In this document: positions 32,681-33,389 of the stretch, piece after piece
How the letters are laid out: each line of letters starts with the position of its first letter
Position numbering within the stretch: position 1 is the first letter of the stretch
Assembly (NCBI RefSeq): GCF_001476895.1
Contig: NZ_LDTB01000062.1
Location: forward strand, 1-33,389
Length of the DNA: 33,389 bases
Direction: 5' to 3'
From: Sphingomonas endophytica
Lineage (GTDB): Bacteria; Pseudomonadota; Alphaproteobacteria; Sphingomonadales; Sphingomonadaceae
The notes under the pieces: generated by a model
What the model was told of the DNA's origin: nothing
Databases searched by the model: none
What the model saw: only the letters and a program-made list of their open reading frames with translations
Program-made: the position numbers and the translations under genes

Positions 32681-32944
32681 ATGTCGATCGTGCTCTCTTC
32701 CCGAATGGATACCGCCGCCGCCGGGCCGCTGCGTCAGTCGCTGATGCAATGCGTTGAGGCGGGGCAGCCGCTGACGATCGAGGCCAGCGGCGTCGACCAG
32801 ATCGGCCAGGCATGCCTTCAGGTACTGGCCGCCGGGCGCGCCGCAGCGGTCGCGCGCGGCCTGTCGTGGCATGTCGTCTTTCCCAGCATCGCGATGGTCG
32901 AGGCGGGCGATCTCGCCGCGCTCGACGTCCTCACCGCCGCCTGA
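32681..32944 (+). CDS. Small STAS-domain protein of a chemotaxis operon
   Basis: This 87-residue protein is close to a lone STAS domain (anti-sigma-factor-antagonist fold): SIVLSSRMDTAAAGPLRQSL at the start, then PLTIEASGVDQIGQACLQVLAAGRAAA and VVFPS. The usual SIAMVEAG-type C-terminus, often ALxxLGL in the family, reads VEAGDLAALDVL. The serine normally phosphorylated in SpoIIAA-like proteins (about DSSGL) is replaced by glycine in QIGQA, so switch-type phosphorylation is doubtful. CAGGAACG lies ahead of ATG 32681. It is 31 bases upstream of cheA and probably in the same operon, as in other alphaproteobacterial chemotaxis clusters. Confidence 0.8.
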   Translation: MSIVLSSRMDTAAAGPLRQSLMQCVEAGQPLTIEASGVDQIGQACLQVLAAGRAAAVARGLSWHVVFPSIAMVEAGDLAALDVLTAA

Positions 32945-32975
32945 TCCCACCGAATAGAGCTGCAGGAGCCACACC

Positions 32976-33389
32976 TTGGATCTCGACGCAATCCAGCAGA
33001 TCTTCTTCCAGGAATGCGAGGAAGGCCTGGCGGGCATGGAAGGTGCCTTCGCCGCCATTCGCGCCGATCAATATGACGGCGAGACGATCAACGGCATCTT
33101 TCGCGCGGTCCACTCGATCAAGGGCGGCGCGGGCGCGTTCGGGCACGAACGCCTGCAAGCCTATACGCATCAGTATGAGACGCTGCTCGACCTGTTGCGC
33201 AGCGAGACGCTGGCGCTGACCCCGCCGCTCGTCGACCTGATCGTCGCCGCGTTCGACATGCTGTCCGACCATGTGGCGGCGGCGCGCGACGCGGGCGACG
33301 CTCCCGACGATTCGGCGATGCTGGCGCGGCTGATCGCGGCGTCCAGCGGCGAGGCCCCCGCCCCCGCCGCGCCGGAGCCGGTCGCCGCC
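32976..33389 (+). CDS. cheA: Chemotaxis histidine kinase CheA (N-terminal part, runs off the window)
   Basis: The 138 visible codons encode the phosphotransfer (Hpt) domain of CheA: IFFQECEEGLAGMEGAFAAI, then AVHSIKGGAGAFG with phospho-accepting His46, followed by helices to about residue 110. The Ala/Pro-rich linker begins at the window end. The start is TTG at 32976, supported by AGGAG at 32964-32968 seven bases upstream and by the family-typical MDLDAIQ-like beginning; no better ATG precedes the domain. Kinase, dimerisation and CheW-like domains are expected beyond the edge. It follows the STAS gene by 31 bases. Confidence 0.93.
   Translation, partial: MDLDAIQQIFFQECEEGLAGMEGAFAAIRADQYDGETINGIFRAVHSIKGGAGAFGHERLQAYTHQYETLLDLLRSETLALTPPLVDLIVAAFDMLSDHVAAARDAGDAPDDSAMLARLIAASSGEAPAPAAPEPVAA

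Overview
The window is high-GC DNA with alphaproteobacterial, most likely sphingomonad (Sphingomonas-like), character. The reasons are two large TonB-dependent receptors (one of the Xanthomonas/Caulobacter-type oligosaccharide class), Tat-exported glycosidases, a GntR/HutC repressor beside GlcNAc genes, and many short GC-rich REP-like palindromes in the gaps. This assignment is inferred from gene content; no rRNA or tRNA is present to confirm it.

Layout. Positions 2-67 hold the last codons of a membrane protein, followed by a strong terminator and a REP-like hairpin. Positions 195-3218 (minus) encode a cysteine-rich TonB-dependent receptor. Divergent from it are a Tat-exported glycosylasparaginase (3397-4404) and a CutC-family protein (4401-5153). 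After a gap with a putative operator comes a tightly packed GlcNAc operon: NagB-II deaminase, NagA deacetylase, a three-domain EIIA-HPr-EI PTS protein (nagF) and the GlcNAc permease NagE (5237-11596). A convergent GntR/HutC regulator (11661-12404) follows. Next is a second TonB-dependent receptor (12770-15586) with its own terminator. Then comes a run of six glycoside hydrolases: GH20, GH2, GH3, GH125, GH92 and GH29 (15722-29076). The right end is a chemotaxis region: a minus-strand methyl-accepting chemotaxis protein, a DUF2332 protein, and a plus-strand STAS protein followed by the start of CheA, which runs off the window.

How it works together (inference). The glycosidase set matches what is needed to take apart a plant/invertebrate-type N-glycan one sugar at a time. 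GH92 and GH125 would remove alpha-mannose, GH3 beta-1,2-xylose, GH2 the core beta-mannose, GH29 core fucose and GH20 the GlcNAc residues. Glycosylasparaginase would then split the last GlcNAc from asparagine. GlcNAc would enter through the NagF/NagE phosphotransferase system and become fructose-6-phosphate through NagA and NagB-II. The enzyme families parallel the nixE-nixL N-glycan cluster described in Xanthomonas campestris, but here they are joined to a glycosylasparaginase, CutC and a complete PTS. No endoglycosidase or PNGase is visible.

A repeated sequence pattern, ACCAA or TTGGT followed by a six-base spacer ending in AGG, lies in front of all four transcription units proposed for this regulon. 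It is the best candidate operator for the GntR protein.
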